Source: Candidatus Aminicenantes bacterium UBA6072 (GTDB taxonomy: Bacteria > Acidobacteriota > Aminicenantia > UBA2199). Taken from it: DNA of 64,000 bases. The notes beneath the pieces were generated by a model. That model saw nothing but the letters and a program-made list of their open reading frames with translations. It ran no database searches and was not told the origin of the DNA. Positions within the stretch are counted from its first letter, which is position 1; the number at the start of each line of letters is the position of its first letter. The translations under genes were made by a program, and so were the position numbers. Positions 49,287 to 57,243 of this stretch are shown here, piece after piece. The stretch lies in NCBI GenBank assembly GCA_002436105.1, contig DIXU01000001.1, positions 186,001 to 250,000 of the forward strand, read 5' to 3'.

Positions 49287-50231
49287 ATGAAAGAAAGGAC
49301 CTTCCGCCAGGACCACCTGCTGGGCATCGAGCACCTCAGCGTCGACGACATCGAGACCATCCTGGAGACGGCCGAGGCATTCATCGAGGTCTCCAGCCGC
49401 GAGGTCAAGAAGGTGCCGGCGCTGAAGGGCAAGACCGTGGTCAACCTGTTCTTCGAGAACTCGACGCGCACGCGCAGCTCGTTCGAGATCGCCGCCAAGC
49501 GCCTGAGCGCCGACCTGATCAACTTCAACTCCTCGGTGTCGAGCCTGAAGAAGGGCGAGACGCTCAAGGACACCGTCCTGACGCTGGAGGCGATGAACCC
49601 GCACATCATCGTCATCCGCCACTCCGCCTCCGGCTCGCCGCACTACCTGACCACGTTCGCCCGCTCCTCGATCGTCAACGCCGGCGACGGCTTCCACGAG
49701 CACCCCACCCAGGCCCTGCTCGACGCTCTGACCATCCAGCAGCGCCTGCGCACCCTGCGCGGCCTGAAGATCGCCATCGTCGGCGACATCCTGCACTCGC
49801 GCGTGGCCCTGTCCAACATCCTGCTGCACCAGAAACTGGGCAACGAGATCGCCCTGATCGGGCCGCCCTCGCTGGTACCGGCCGAATTCGCCAAGCTGGG
49901 CGCCACGGTCTATTACGACATCCGCCGCGGCGTGCGCAACGCCGACGTGGTCATGATGCTGCGCGTGCAGGCCGAGCGCGGGGCGCGCAACTACTTTCCC
50001 TCCATCCGCGAATACCGCAACCTGTTCGCCATCGACCGCAAGATATTCTCCCTGGCCAGCCGGCGGGCCATCCTCATGCACCCGGGGCCGATCAACCGCG
50101 ACGTGGAGATCGAGACCTCGATGGCCGACTCCGACGAATCGGTGATCCTGCAGCAGGTGACCAACGGCATCGCCGTGCGCATGGCCGTCCTGTACCTCTT
50201 GAAAGGAGAGATCCATGAAACTCTTAATTAA
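49287..50231 (+). CDS. pyrB: Aspartate carbamoyltransferase catalytic subunit
   Basis: Makes carbamoyl aspartate, the committed step of pyrimidine synthesis. 314 aa. Carbamoyl-phosphate binding motif FFENSTRTRSSFE; loop SVSSLKKGETLKDT; HPTQALLDALTI; aspartate-binding MLRVQAER and MHPGPINRDVEI. Starts directly after the pyrR stop. It overlaps pyrC by 17 nt. No regulatory subunit gene pyrI in the cluster. Confidence 0.97.
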   Translation: MKERTFRQDHLLGIEHLSVDDIETILETAEAFIEVSSREVKKVPALKGKTVVNLFFENSTRTRSSFEIAAKRLSADLINFNSSVSSLKKGETLKDTVLTLEAMNPHIIVIRHSASGSPHYLTTFARSSIVNAGDGFHEHPTQALLDALTIQQRLRTLRGLKIAIVGDILHSRVALSNILLHQKLGNEIALIGPPSLVPAEFAKLGATVYYDIRRGVRNADVVMMLRVQAERGARNYFPSIREYRNLFAIDRKIFSLASRRAILMHPGPINRDVEIETSMADSDESVILQQVTNGIAVRMAVLYLLKGEIHETLN

Positions 50232-51504
50232 AGGCGGCCGCCTGGTCGACCCGGCCGCCGGCATCGACCGCGTCATGGACATCCTGGTCGAGAACGGCAA
50301 GGTCAAGGATGTCGCCGCCGCGATCAAGAAGACGGGGAATTGCCCCGTGCTCGACGCCAAGGGCCTGGTGGTGGCCCCGGGCTTCATCGACATGCACGTC
50401 CATTTGCGCGAGCCGGGCCAGGAGAACAAGGAGTCGATCGCCAGCGGCGCCCAAGCGGCCGTTCACGGCGGCTTCACCTCCGTGGCCTGCATGGCCAACA
50501 CCGAGCCGGTCAACGACAACCGCTCGGTGACCGAGTACATCATCGCCCGCGCCCGCCAGGTCGGGCTGGTCAACATCTTCCCCGTGGCCGCCGTCTCGCG
50601 CGGCCTGCAGGGGGAGAACCTGGTGGAGATGGCCGACCTGGTCGAGGGCGGCGCCGTGGCCTTTTCCGACGACGGCTGCTGCGTGATGAAGGCCGACCTG
50701 ATCCGCAAGGCGCTGGAGTACGCCAGGATGCTCGACGTGCCCATCATCGAGCACCCGGAGGACCACTCGATCTCCGCCGAAGGGCAGGTCAACGAGGGAT
50801 TCATCTCCTACAAGTACGGGCTGCGCGGCATCCTCAAGGCCGCCGAGGAAGTGATCGTCGCCCGCGATCTGATCCTGCAGGAGCGCATCCGCTCGCGCCT
50901 GCACCTGACCCACATCTCCACCGCCGGATCCGTCGGGCTGATCCGCAACGCCCGCCGGGCGAAGACGCCGGTCAGCTGCGACGTCACGCCGCACCACCTG
51001 CTGCTCAACGAGGAGCGGGTGCAGAACTACGATCCCGTCTACAAGGTCAAGCCGCCGCTGCGCACCGAGGCCGACCGCCTGGAGCTGATCCGCGGCCTGC
51101 AGGACGGCACCATCGACTGCATCGCCTCCGATCACGCCCCGCACACCCGCGACGACAAGGACAAGGAGTTCGAGTACGCCCCCTTCGGCGTCATCGGCAT
51201 GGAGACGTCGTTCCCGGTGATCCACGACCGCCTGGTGCGCGCGAAGCTGCTGACCCTCAACCGCCTGGTCGAGCTGTTCTCCACCCACCCGGCGCGGGTG
51301 CTGGGCCTGAAGGACCGCGGCCGGATCAAGCCCGGCCTGCCGGCCGACCTGACCCTGCTCGACCTGAAGAAGCGCTTCAAGATCGAGGAGGCCGATCTCC
51401 GCTCCAAGGCCAACAACTGCCCGTTCCTGGGCTGGGAAGGGCACGGGGCGATCGCGCACACCGTCGTCAGCGGCAATATCGTTTACAGCTACAAGAATCG
51501 CTGA
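50215..51504 (+). CDS. pyrC: Dihydroorotase
   Basis: Zinc amidohydrolase cyclising carbamoyl aspartate to dihydroorotate. 429 aa, type I length. Metal-binding DMHVHLREPGQE, later His in HPEDHSISAEG and HLTHIST, catalytic Asp in IASDHAPHTRDDKD. SD AAAGGAG inside the 3' end of pyrB, with a 17-nt overlap. The downstream gap is a composite repeat region. Confidence 0.97.
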   Translation: MKLLIKGGRLVDPAAGIDRVMDILVENGKVKDVAAAIKKTGNCPVLDAKGLVVAPGFIDMHVHLREPGQENKESIASGAQAAVHGGFTSVACMANTEPVNDNRSVTEYIIARARQVGLVNIFPVAAVSRGLQGENLVEMADLVEGGAVAFSDDGCCVMKADLIRKALEYARMLDVPIIEHPEDHSISAEGQVNEGFISYKYGLRGILKAAEEVIVARDLILQERIRSRLHLTHISTAGSVGLIRNARRAKTPVSCDVTPHHLLLNEERVQNYDPVYKVKPPLRTEADRLELIRGLQDGTIDCIASDHAPHTRDDKDKEFEYAPFGVIGMETSFPVIHDRLVRAKLLTLNRLVELFSTHPARVLGLKDRGRIKPGLPADLTLLDLKKRFKIEEADLRSKANNCPFLGWEGHGAIAHTVVSGNIVYSYKNR

Positions 51505-51519
51505 ACGATCGTTATGCGT

Positions 51520-51795
51520 CAGGCATGATGCGTGATGATAAAGAACCAGAGTTCGATCCTCGTAACGCGTAACGCGTAACGCGTAACGCGTAAAAAGTGA
51601 AATAGGAAGAATAAAATTCCAAATCCCAAGCACCAATAACCAAAACAAAGCGAAGAATCTGGAAGCGCCTTTATTTGGGTAATTGGAATTTGGAATTTGT
51701 TATTTATTTGGAATTTGGTGCTTGGGATTTGGAATTTAAGTCCTAATGTTGCCTCTTCCTGACCGTCTACCGTCTACCGTACACCGCAAACCGAG
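51520..51795. repeat. Composite repeat between convergent pyrC and FmdB-like genes
   Basis: Four or five consecutive AACGCGT-type heptamers (51560-51593, the most regular array in the window); TTGGAAT-type inverted arms (51616-51745) with a reduced core; ACCGTCT heptamers (51762-51790). It fills the 303-nt gap 51505-51807, with no gene seen. Confidence 0.8.
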
Positions 51796-51807
51796 TCGTT
51801 CCGGCGG

Positions 51808-52041
51808 TTAATGACAGGTACTGCAAGTGCCGCCCGAGCAGGTGCTGCAGGACGAAGAGGAACCGGAAGAAGCGGAATCCCCGCCCTTGCCGCCCGAAGA
51901 AATGGCGCAGCAGGAGACCAGTTTTTCCACTTTGGAACTCCCGCACTTCTCGCATCTCACCGTGGAAGCGGCCGACGCGGAGCGCAGGAACTTTTCGAAC
52001 ACCTTGCCGCACTTCCGGCATTTATAGTCATATACAGGCAT
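51808..52041 (-). CDS. FmdB-family zinc-ribbon protein with Ser/Cys-rich tail
   Basis: 77 aa. MPVYDYKCRKCGKVFEKF and VRCEKCGSSKVEKL give the two CxxC knuckles of FmdB-type zinc ribbons. The rest is a low-complexity tail rich in Gly, Ser and Cys ending CSTCSGGTCSTCH, with extra Cys pairs. FmdB relatives are named regulatory proteins but their function is mostly unknown. A GAGGTG SD precedes the ATG. Flanked on both sides by composite repeats. Confidence 0.85.
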   Translation of the reverse strand: MPVYDYKCRKCGKVFEKFLRSASAASTVRCEKCGSSKVEKLVSCCAISSGGKGGDSASSGSSSSCSTCSGGTCSTCH

Positions 52042-52104
52042 TTTTCACCTCGAAACATTATTTTAACGCAATCGGCAGGCCCTGTAAAGATACCGTGCGC
52101 AAAA

Positions 52105-52371
52105 GATCTCGGCGTAAGGCTCAGGGCGTAAGGCGTAAGAGAAGATAAATCCCAAATCCCAAGCACCAAATCACAAACAAATTCCAAGCACCAATTACCA
52201 AATGACCAAAACAAAGAAAAGAACCTGACAATGTCTTCGTTTGGATAATTGGAATTTGGAATTTGGGATTTGTTTGGAATTTGGTGCTTGGGATTTGGGA
52301 TTTAAGTCTTATTAGTCCTTGTTCTGACCGTCAACCGTATACCGTCAACCGTCCACCAATTACTTTCATTT
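52105..52371. repeat. Composite repeat outside the DUF937 left arm
   Basis: Contains a TTGGAAT-type palindrome (left arm 52148-52200, right arm 52243-52303) and an ACCGTC-type heptamer block (52325-52355). In reverse complement, the same modules in the same order recur on the far side of the DUF937 right arm (53588-53850), so the inverted homology runs well beyond the near-identical 198-bp arm. Confidence 0.75.
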
Positions 52372-52569
52372 CCTGCTAACACTATCACTACCACTTGTCA
52401 TGGCATATCGTTATGCGTGATTCGAAAGAACAAGAACTTGATATTCGTGACGCGTAACGCGTGACGCGAAAGAACTGAAGTTCGATCTAGGATTGCATCT
52501 ACCACTATCACTACCACTACCACTTGGTCTTTGCCTTCTCTTGCTGACACTGACACTGTCACTGACACT
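52372..52569. repeat. Left inverted arm of the DUF937 cassette (198 bp)
   Basis: Begins CCTGCTAACACTATCAC and ends CTGTCACTGACACT. Reverse complement of 53377-53587 except one base substitution, one heptamer (GTGACGC-type) and one hexamer (TACCAC-type) fewer. Contains GTAACGC/GTGACGC heptamers and TACCAC hexamers. Compared by eye over the full length. Confidence 0.88.
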
Positions 52570-52596
52570 TGAAATAAAAATGATCTCCCTTTTCTG

Positions 52597-52625
52597 TTGA
52601 TAAAAAAGAACATTGGAAATATAAT
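52597..52625 (+). promoter_or_regulatory. Promoter for the DUF937 gene
   Basis: TTGATA (52597-52602), 17 bp, TATAAT (52620-52625), about 50 nt before the chosen ATG at 52675. It lies between the left arm and the gene, so an inversion of the cassette would carry it along. Confidence 0.75.
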
Positions 52626-52674
52626 CTGGCAGCGGGATGATATGTCCACGAAAATCGATCTCGAGGAGAGAAAC

Positions 52675-53316
52675 ATGAACCTGATGGAAGCGATATTGGG
52701 CGGCAACGGTTCCCCTGTATCGACAATGGCCAAGCAGTTCGGCCTCGGCGAAGACGATGTCGCCAAGGCGGTCCGGCAAATGATCCCGGCGCTGACCAAT
52801 GGCGTCAAGAAGAACATTGCGCAGAAGGGCGGCCTGGAAAACCTGCTGCAGGCCTTGAACAAGGGCAACCATGACCGCTACCTGGACAATTCCGATGCCC
52901 TGCTGAATCCTGAAGCCGTGGACGACGGCAACGGCATACTCGGCCATATTTTCGGCAGCAAGGAGACGAGTCGCGAACTGGCGAAGCGCACCTCCAAAAC
53001 CACTGGGATCAGCGCCGAGATCCTGAAAAAGATGCTGCCCCTGATCGCCGGCCTGGTCATGGGCTCCATGAAGAAGCAGGGCGGCAACACGGGACTGCTC
53101 GACCAGCTGCTGGGCGGCCTGAGCGGCAGGAGATCGGCCTCATCCACGGGCGGCCTGGGCGGGCTGCTGGGCGGCCTGCTCGGCGGCGTGCTCGGAAGCG
53201 GCAAGAAAAAGAAGGCTTCCTCCTCGCCACTGGACGCGTTGACCGGCCTGCTCGACGCCGACGGCGAGGGCTCGGCGATCGACGACATTCTTGGCATGGC
53301 CAAGAAGATGTTCTGA
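52675..53316 (+). CDS. DUF937 protein
   Basis: 213 aa from the ATG at 52675, preceded by GAGGAGAG. A longer frame to 52597 runs through the promoter and is rejected. N-terminal part resembles DUF937: LMEAILGGNGSPVSTMAKQF, GLGEDDVAKAVRQMIPALTN, then ISAEILKKMLPLIAGLVMGS. A Gly/Leu-rich region GGLGGLLGGLLGGVLGSGKKKK and an amphipathic C-terminal helix follow. Some DUF937 proteins are known as YidB-type. Function unknown. The striking point is its setting, between near-identical inverted arms of about 200 bp. Confidence 0.85.
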   Translation: MNLMEAILGGNGSPVSTMAKQFGLGEDDVAKAVRQMIPALTNGVKKNIAQKGGLENLLQALNKGNHDRYLDNSDALLNPEAVDDGNGILGHIFGSKETSRELAKRTSKTTGISAEILKKMLPLIAGLVMGSMKKQGGNTGLLDQLLGGLSGRRSASSTGGLGGLLGGLLGGVLGSGKKKKASSSPLDALTGLLDADGEGSAIDDILGMAKKMF

Positions 53317-53376
53317 ACAACCAACGCCAAGTGTTAGTGTTAGTGATAGTGATAGCAAGAGACCAGAGCAGGATCC

Positions 53377-53587
53377 AGTGTCAGTGACAGTGTCAGGGTC
53401 AGCAAGAGAAGGCAAAGACCAAGTGGTAGTGGTAGTGGTAGTGATAGTGGTAGATGCAATCCTAGATCGAACTTCAGTTCTTTCGCGTCACGCGTCACGC
53501 GTTACGCGTCACGAATATCAAGTTCTTGTTCTTTCGAATCACGCATAACGATATGCCATGACAAGTGGTAGTGATAGTGTTAGCAGG
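53377..53587. repeat. Right inverted arm of the DUF937 cassette (211 bp)
   Basis: Reverse complement of 52372-52569 with a 7-bp and a 6-bp unit gained and one substitution. Module order inward to outward: GTGTCA hexamers, GTGGTA hexamers, a unique linker containing GATGCAATCCTAGATCG, CACGCGT heptamers, linker TATCAAGTTCTTGTTC, CATAACG heptamer, GTGATAGTGTTAGCAGG. Confidence 0.88.
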
Positions 53588-53925
53588 AGCCTGGAGCGGA
53601 ATCCAGTGTCAGCAGGAAATGAAAGCAATCAGTTAACGGTTGACGGTTGACGGTCAGGAAAAGGCAATCTTAGGACTTAAATTCCAAATCCCAAGCTCCA
53701 AATCACAAACAAATACCAAGCACCAATTACTCAATGACCCAAACGAAGAGAAGAACCTGCGAGTGCCTTTGATTGGGTAATTGGAATTTGGAATTTGATA
53801 TTTATTTGGAATTTGGTGCTTGGGATTTGGGATTTTTGTCTTCTCATTTCACTTGTCACGCGTTACGCGTCGCGCGTCACGAAGACCAGGCTCCTGTTCT
53901 TTCGCATAACGCATAACGATCTTCA
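53588..53925. repeat. Composite repeat outside the DUF937 right arm
   Basis: ACGGTTG heptamer block (53635-53660), TTGGAAT palindrome (53688-53835), YACGCGT block (53857-53880), then CATAACG units to the mnmA stop. The 610-nt gap 53317-53926 between convergent DUF937 and mnmA genes contains only repeats; short frames reading VTRHASRVT-like peptides are translations of the heptamers. Confidence 0.75.
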
Positions 53926-53926
53926 C

Positions 53927-54973
53927 CTAGGCTTCCGCAATCTCCCCCGCCGCAACGACGACGTCGCCGTCGTAGAAAACGGCCAGCTGCCCGGGGGTGA
54001 CGGCGCGCACGGGTTCCCGGAAGCGGGCGCGAATGATCGTTGCCGACGCCTCGCTGATGACGGCCTCGTGGCCGGCGGCCTCGTAGCGCACCTTGACCCG
54101 CAGTGTCTCGTCGGGACGCATTTTTCGCCAGAAGACCGGCCGCTTCACGGCGAGCGCGGCGGCGTAGAGGTCCTTCTCGTCGCCGAGAGTGACGGTGTTG
54201 CCGGCCAGGTCGCGGCCGACCACGTACAGGCGGCGGCCGGCGGCATGGCCCGTGCCGCGGCGCTGGCCGATGGTGAAGTGCAATGCGCCGTCGTGCCGGC
54301 CGATCGTTGCCCCGCCGGTATCCAGGAGGTCGCCGGGGTGGAAACCGCCGGGAACATGGCGGGCGAGGTAGCCGCCCAGGTCCTCTCCCTGCAGGAAGCA
54401 GACGTCCTGGCTCTCCCTGGCATTGGCCAGGGGCAGGCCGGCGACCTGGCTTCGCACCTCGGCGACGGTCATGCCGGCGAGCGGGAAAAGCACGCGCCCC
54501 AGGACGGCGGGATCGATCGCGGCCAGGAAATAGACCTGCGACTTGACGCGGTCGCGCGGCTCGCGCAGGAACCAGCCGCGGCCGCGGCGCACCTTGTCGG
54601 CGTAATGCCCGGTGGCGAGCAGGCCGCCGGGGAATCTTCTCTCCATCCCGGCCAGCAGCAGTCCGAACTTGAGGCAACGGTTGCACTCGACGCAGGGATT
54701 GGGCGTCCGGCCGGAGCGGTAGGCGTGGAGGAACTGATCCAGCACCTTCTCCCTGAAAGCGGCGCGGAGGTCAACGACCTCCCAGGGCGCCCCCAGCACC
54801 CTGGCCAGGCTCTCGATGCGCCCGAGCTTCTCCTCCTCGCCGGGCAACCCCAGGCGCATGGTCAGGGCACTCACCTCGTGCCCCTGCCCGCGCAGCAACA
54901 GGAGCGCGGCGGTGGAATCCTTGCCGCCGCTGAAGGCCACGGCCACCGGCGGGCGGTCCTGTCTCACACGCAC
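53927..54973 (-). CDS. mnmA: tRNA-specific 2-thiouridylase MnmA
   Basis: Puts sulfur on U34 of Lys/Glu/Gln tRNAs. 348 aa. PP-loop ATP site AFSGGKDSTAALLLL (the family more often has GMSGGVDSS), catalytic Cys motif NPCVECNRCLKFG and second Cys in ESQDVCFLQGEDL; TIGQRRGTGHA is the C-terminal signature. GTG start, GAGGAG 8 nt upstream, overlapping the dus gene by 10 nt. The next GTG, two codons on, is also possible. The shortened PP-loop variation and position with dus indicate a tRNA-modification operon. Confidence 0.92.
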   Translation of the reverse strand: MRVRQDRPPVAVAFSGGKDSTAALLLLRGQGHEVSALTMRLGLPGEEEKLGRIESLARVLGAPWEVVDLRAAFREKVLDQFLHAYRSGRTPNPCVECNRCLKFGLLLAGMERRFPGGLLATGHYADKVRRGRGWFLREPRDRVKSQVYFLAAIDPAVLGRVLFPLAGMTVAEVRSQVAGLPLANARESQDVCFLQGEDLGGYLARHVPGGFHPGDLLDTGGATIGRHDGALHFTIGQRRGTGHAAGRRLYVVGRDLAGNTVTLGDEKDLYAAALAVKRPVFWRKMRPDETLRVKVRYEAAGHEAVISEASATIIRARFREPVRAVTPGQLAVFYDGDVVVAAGEIAEA

Positions 54974-55899
54974 GGGAAGGTCTCCTCGAGGAAGCCGCGT
55001 GCCTCGCGGAAATCCTGGCTCAGGAAGATGCGCCGCTTCCAGGAGCGCGATCCGGGGCGCGAGAGGACCAGGAAGCGGGTGAAGGCCTTGAGCTTTCCCA
55101 GGCGCTTGCGCTCGGGGTAATGCTCCTCGATCAGCGCGCCCAGGCGGCGCACGGTGCCGCCCCAGTCCCGCTCCCGGGTCTCCTGCCCGGCGATCTCACG
55201 GAAGATGAAGGGATTGGCCAGGGCGCCGCGGCCGATGAGCACGCCGTCGACGGCCTGCAGCTTCTCCAGGGCGAAGGCCGGGGTCATGATGTCGCCGTTG
55301 CCCAGCATCGGGATGCGCAGGTTGGCGCGAACGGCGGCGGCCAGTTCCCAGCGGGCGCTGCCCTTGTAGCCGTCGCTGCGCAGCCGGAAATGGACGGCCA
55401 CGGCGTCGGCCCCCTCCTGCTCGATGATCCGGGTCGTTTCCAGCACGTTGACCTGGTTGAAGCCCAGGCGCACCTTCACCGTCAGCGGCAGCGTCGTGGC
55501 CCGGCGGACGGCCGCAACCACCGTTCCCAGTCGCGGCAGGTCCTGCAGCAGCCCCGAGCCGGCTCCCGAGCGCACCACCTTGGGCACCGGGCAGCCCATG
55601 TTCAGGTCGATCCCGGCATAGCCGGTCTCGGCAGCGACGATGGCCGCGGCCTCGGCCAGCGCCCCGGGAACGGCGCCGAAGAGCTGGATGAACTGCGGCG
55701 CCCGCGTGGGGAACCCGGCGATCATCTCCATGGTGCGGCGGTTGCGTCGGCGCAGCCCCTCGGCGGCGATCATCTCCGAGACCATGGCGCCGCAGCCGCC
55801 GATCTCGTCCATGAGCTGGCGCAGGACGCGGTCGGTCAGCCCGGCCATGGGCGCCAGGACCGTGGGCTGAGCGAGGGTCAATGAGCCGATCTTCAACAT
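54964..55899 (-). CDS. dusB: tRNA-dihydrouridine synthase (DusB-like)
   Basis: FMN enzyme reducing uridine in tRNA. 311 aa. LAPMAGLTDRVLRQLMDEIG at the start, FIQLFGAVPGALAEAA, catalytic Cys in DLNMGCPVPKVVRSGAGSGL, VKVRLGF, AVAVHFRLRSDGYKG (usually HGRTR), and GNGDI...VLIGRGALANPFIF. The HFRLRSDGY variant at the H-x-R-T position is notable. A TATAAT box ends 6 nt before the ATG, so the mRNA is probably leaderless. Overlaps mnmA by 10 nt. Confidence 0.93.
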   Translation of the reverse strand: MLKIGSLTLAQPTVLAPMAGLTDRVLRQLMDEIGGCGAMVSEMIAAEGLRRRNRRTMEMIAGFPTRAPQFIQLFGAVPGALAEAAAIVAAETGYAGIDLNMGCPVPKVVRSGAGSGLLQDLPRLGTVVAAVRRATTLPLTVKVRLGFNQVNVLETTRIIEQEGADAVAVHFRLRSDGYKGSARWELAAAVRANLRIPMLGNGDIMTPAFALEKLQAVDGVLIGRGALANPFIFREIAGQETRERDWGGTVRRLGALIEEHYPERKRLGKLKAFTRFLVLSRPGSRSWKRRIFLSQDFREARGFLEETFPCV

Positions 55900-55905
55900 G
55901 GAGAG

Positions 55906-55911
55906 ATTATA
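55906..55911 (-). promoter_or_regulatory. -10 box of the dus-mnmA operon, leaderless geometry
   Basis: On the minus strand TATAAT ends 6 nt before the ATG at 55899. The place for the -35 box (about 55929-55934) falls inside a YACGCGT repeat and is not a good match. Confidence 0.5.
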
Positions 55912-55919
55912 TCATGGCT

Positions 55920-56198
55920 TAGGCTTCGTGACGCGTAACGCGTGACGCGTAACGCGGAAGAAAATCAAAAATAAAAAAAGAAAAATTCCAAATCGCAAGC
56001 ACCAAATCTCAAATAAGTTCCAAGCACCAATGACCCAATCCCCTGACGGGGACTTTGACCAAAACGAAGAAATGAATCTGACAGTGCCTTTGTTTGGGTA
56101 ATTGGAATTTGGAATTTGTTATTTATTTGGAACTTGGAATTTGTGATTTGGAATTTATTTCTTCCATGTCACGCGTCACGCGTTACGCGTCACGGAGT
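55920..56198. repeat. Composite repeat entering the kinase-like gene
   Basis: YACGCGT heptamers at 55926-55955, TTGGAAT inverted arms (55985-56035 and 56098-56160) around the core CCCCTGACGGGGACTTTGACC (56040-56060), then YACGCGT heptamers at 56166-56193. The last block overlaps the 3' end of the kinase-like gene. The gap 55900-56175 has no other feature. Confidence 0.8.
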
Positions 56199-57114
56199 CA
56201 AAGTACTTGGCCAAGACCCTGAATTGGGGATCCGCTAAGACCTGCAGATGGCCCCGGATATGGCGAATGGTCCTGGGGATATAGCGGGCATAGACCCGGT
56301 GGCGGCGTTCGAACATCTGGAAGCCGAAGGTGCCCAGGGCCTTGATGTTGCGCTGCAGCGCCGTCAGGCGCACCTGCCTGAGCTCCCTGTCGCCGGCCAG
56401 GGCGGCGAGGTTGGGAAAGAGCCCTCCGCGCAGGCGGCCCAGGTCCAGATAGGAGTCGAAAGCCAGCGAAACGAGGTCGTAGTAGCGGGGAGCCAGCAGC
56501 GAGTCCTGGAAATCGACCATGGCCAGTTCGCCTTTGAGCAGCAGCAGGTTGCGCGAATGGAAATCGCGGTGGGCGAACGCTTCCTCCGCGCCGGCCGCTT
56601 CGGCCAGCCGGTGCAGGCCGGCCCGCAGGCGCTCCTTGCCGATCGCGGGAACGGGAAAACACGGCAGGAAATGACTGATGAAGAAATCCATTTCCCATTT
56701 CCGCCTGGCCGCATCGAGGCGGGCGCCGGCCAGCGACGGCGGGACGGCGGCCAGTTGGCCGAGGATCCGCCGGCAGCCGTCCAGAAGGCGCCGGCGCTCG
56801 GCGACGCCGGCCAGGCGCCAGGCGCGCTGCAGCAGCAGGTCGCCCAGGTCCTCCTGCAGCACCACCTGGCCGCCGAGGACCCGGTCGATGCGCGGCACCC
56901 GCAGCCCATGCTGCCGATAGACCCGCTGACGCGAGCAGAATTTCTCCACTTCTTCCGGGGCCGGCTCGGGATAGACCATGGCCACGAGGGTATGCCGGCC
57001 GCGGCGCAGGCGGAAGAAGCTCCGCCGCGAAGCCTCGGCGTGGATCTTCTCCCACTTCATCCCGGGCCGGCGGGCGACATACTCTGCGAGCGATTCAGAA
57101 AGCCTGGTTTCCAT
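56176..57114 (-). CDS. Aminoglycoside-phosphotransferase-fold sugar kinase (AmgK-like)
   Basis: 312 aa from the ATG at 57114; the much longer open frame to 57777 lies antisense to the sigma factor gene. Kinase-like fold with catalytic loop AFAHRDFHSRNLLLLKGELA and metal Asp in VDFQDSLLAPRYYDLVSLAF, the HxDxxxxN and D motifs of the APH family. Layout matches AmgK-type MurNAc/GlcNAc-1-kinases of cell-wall recycling, usually next to murU, absent here. The final residues VTRNA and the stop codon are encoded by a YACGCGT repeat, so the C terminus has probably been altered by repeat insertion. No clear SD. Confidence 0.8.
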   Translation of the reverse strand: METRLSESLAEYVARRPGMKWEKIHAEASRRSFFRLRRGRHTLVAMVYPEPAPEEVEKFCSRQRVYRQHGLRVPRIDRVLGGQVVLQEDLGDLLLQRAWRLAGVAERRRLLDGCRRILGQLAAVPPSLAGARLDAARRKWEMDFFISHFLPCFPVPAIGKERLRAGLHRLAEAAGAEEAFAHRDFHSRNLLLLKGELAMVDFQDSLLAPRYYDLVSLAFDSYLDLGRLRGGLFPNLAALAGDRELRQVRLTALQRNIKALGTFGFQMFERRHRVYARYIPRTIRHIRGHLQVLADPQFRVLAKYFDSVTRNA

Positions 57115-57187
57115 GGTTTCGGCGTGCGCAGCAGGGAGCGTATCACAAAAGCGCCCCGGCAGGCAAATCGATTTTTCCTGTAACCTT

Positions 57188-57217
57188 TTGCCCGCGCCGG
57201 GGTATTCCTTATATAAT
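57188..57217 (+). promoter_or_regulatory. Promoter for the ECF sigma operon
   Basis: TTGCCC (57188-57193), 18 bp, TATAAT (57212-57217), 26 nt before the ATG, with an SD AAAGGAG between. Just upstream, TGTAACCTTTT (57179-57189) resembles an ECF-type -35, so autoregulation is possible. Confidence 0.6.
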
Positions 57218-57243
57218 ACGGTCAAAGGAGCTGGAAGACGACG

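Noticed and set aside
51557..51595. Possible CRISPR array from the regular repeats
   Set aside because: Units are 7 bp and directly adjacent, no spacers of uniform length and no cas genes.
53291..53548. Small plus-strand frame between DUF937 and mnmA, and a similar one at 60881-61105
   Set aside because: The frames translate heptamer repeats (RVTRHEYQ-type peptides); no SD and no conservation expected.
52372..53587. DUF937 cassette as an insertion sequence
   Set aside because: No transposase gene and no flanking target duplication; arms are internal-type mosaics also found elsewhere. Listed as repeats and a finding, not as a mobile element.
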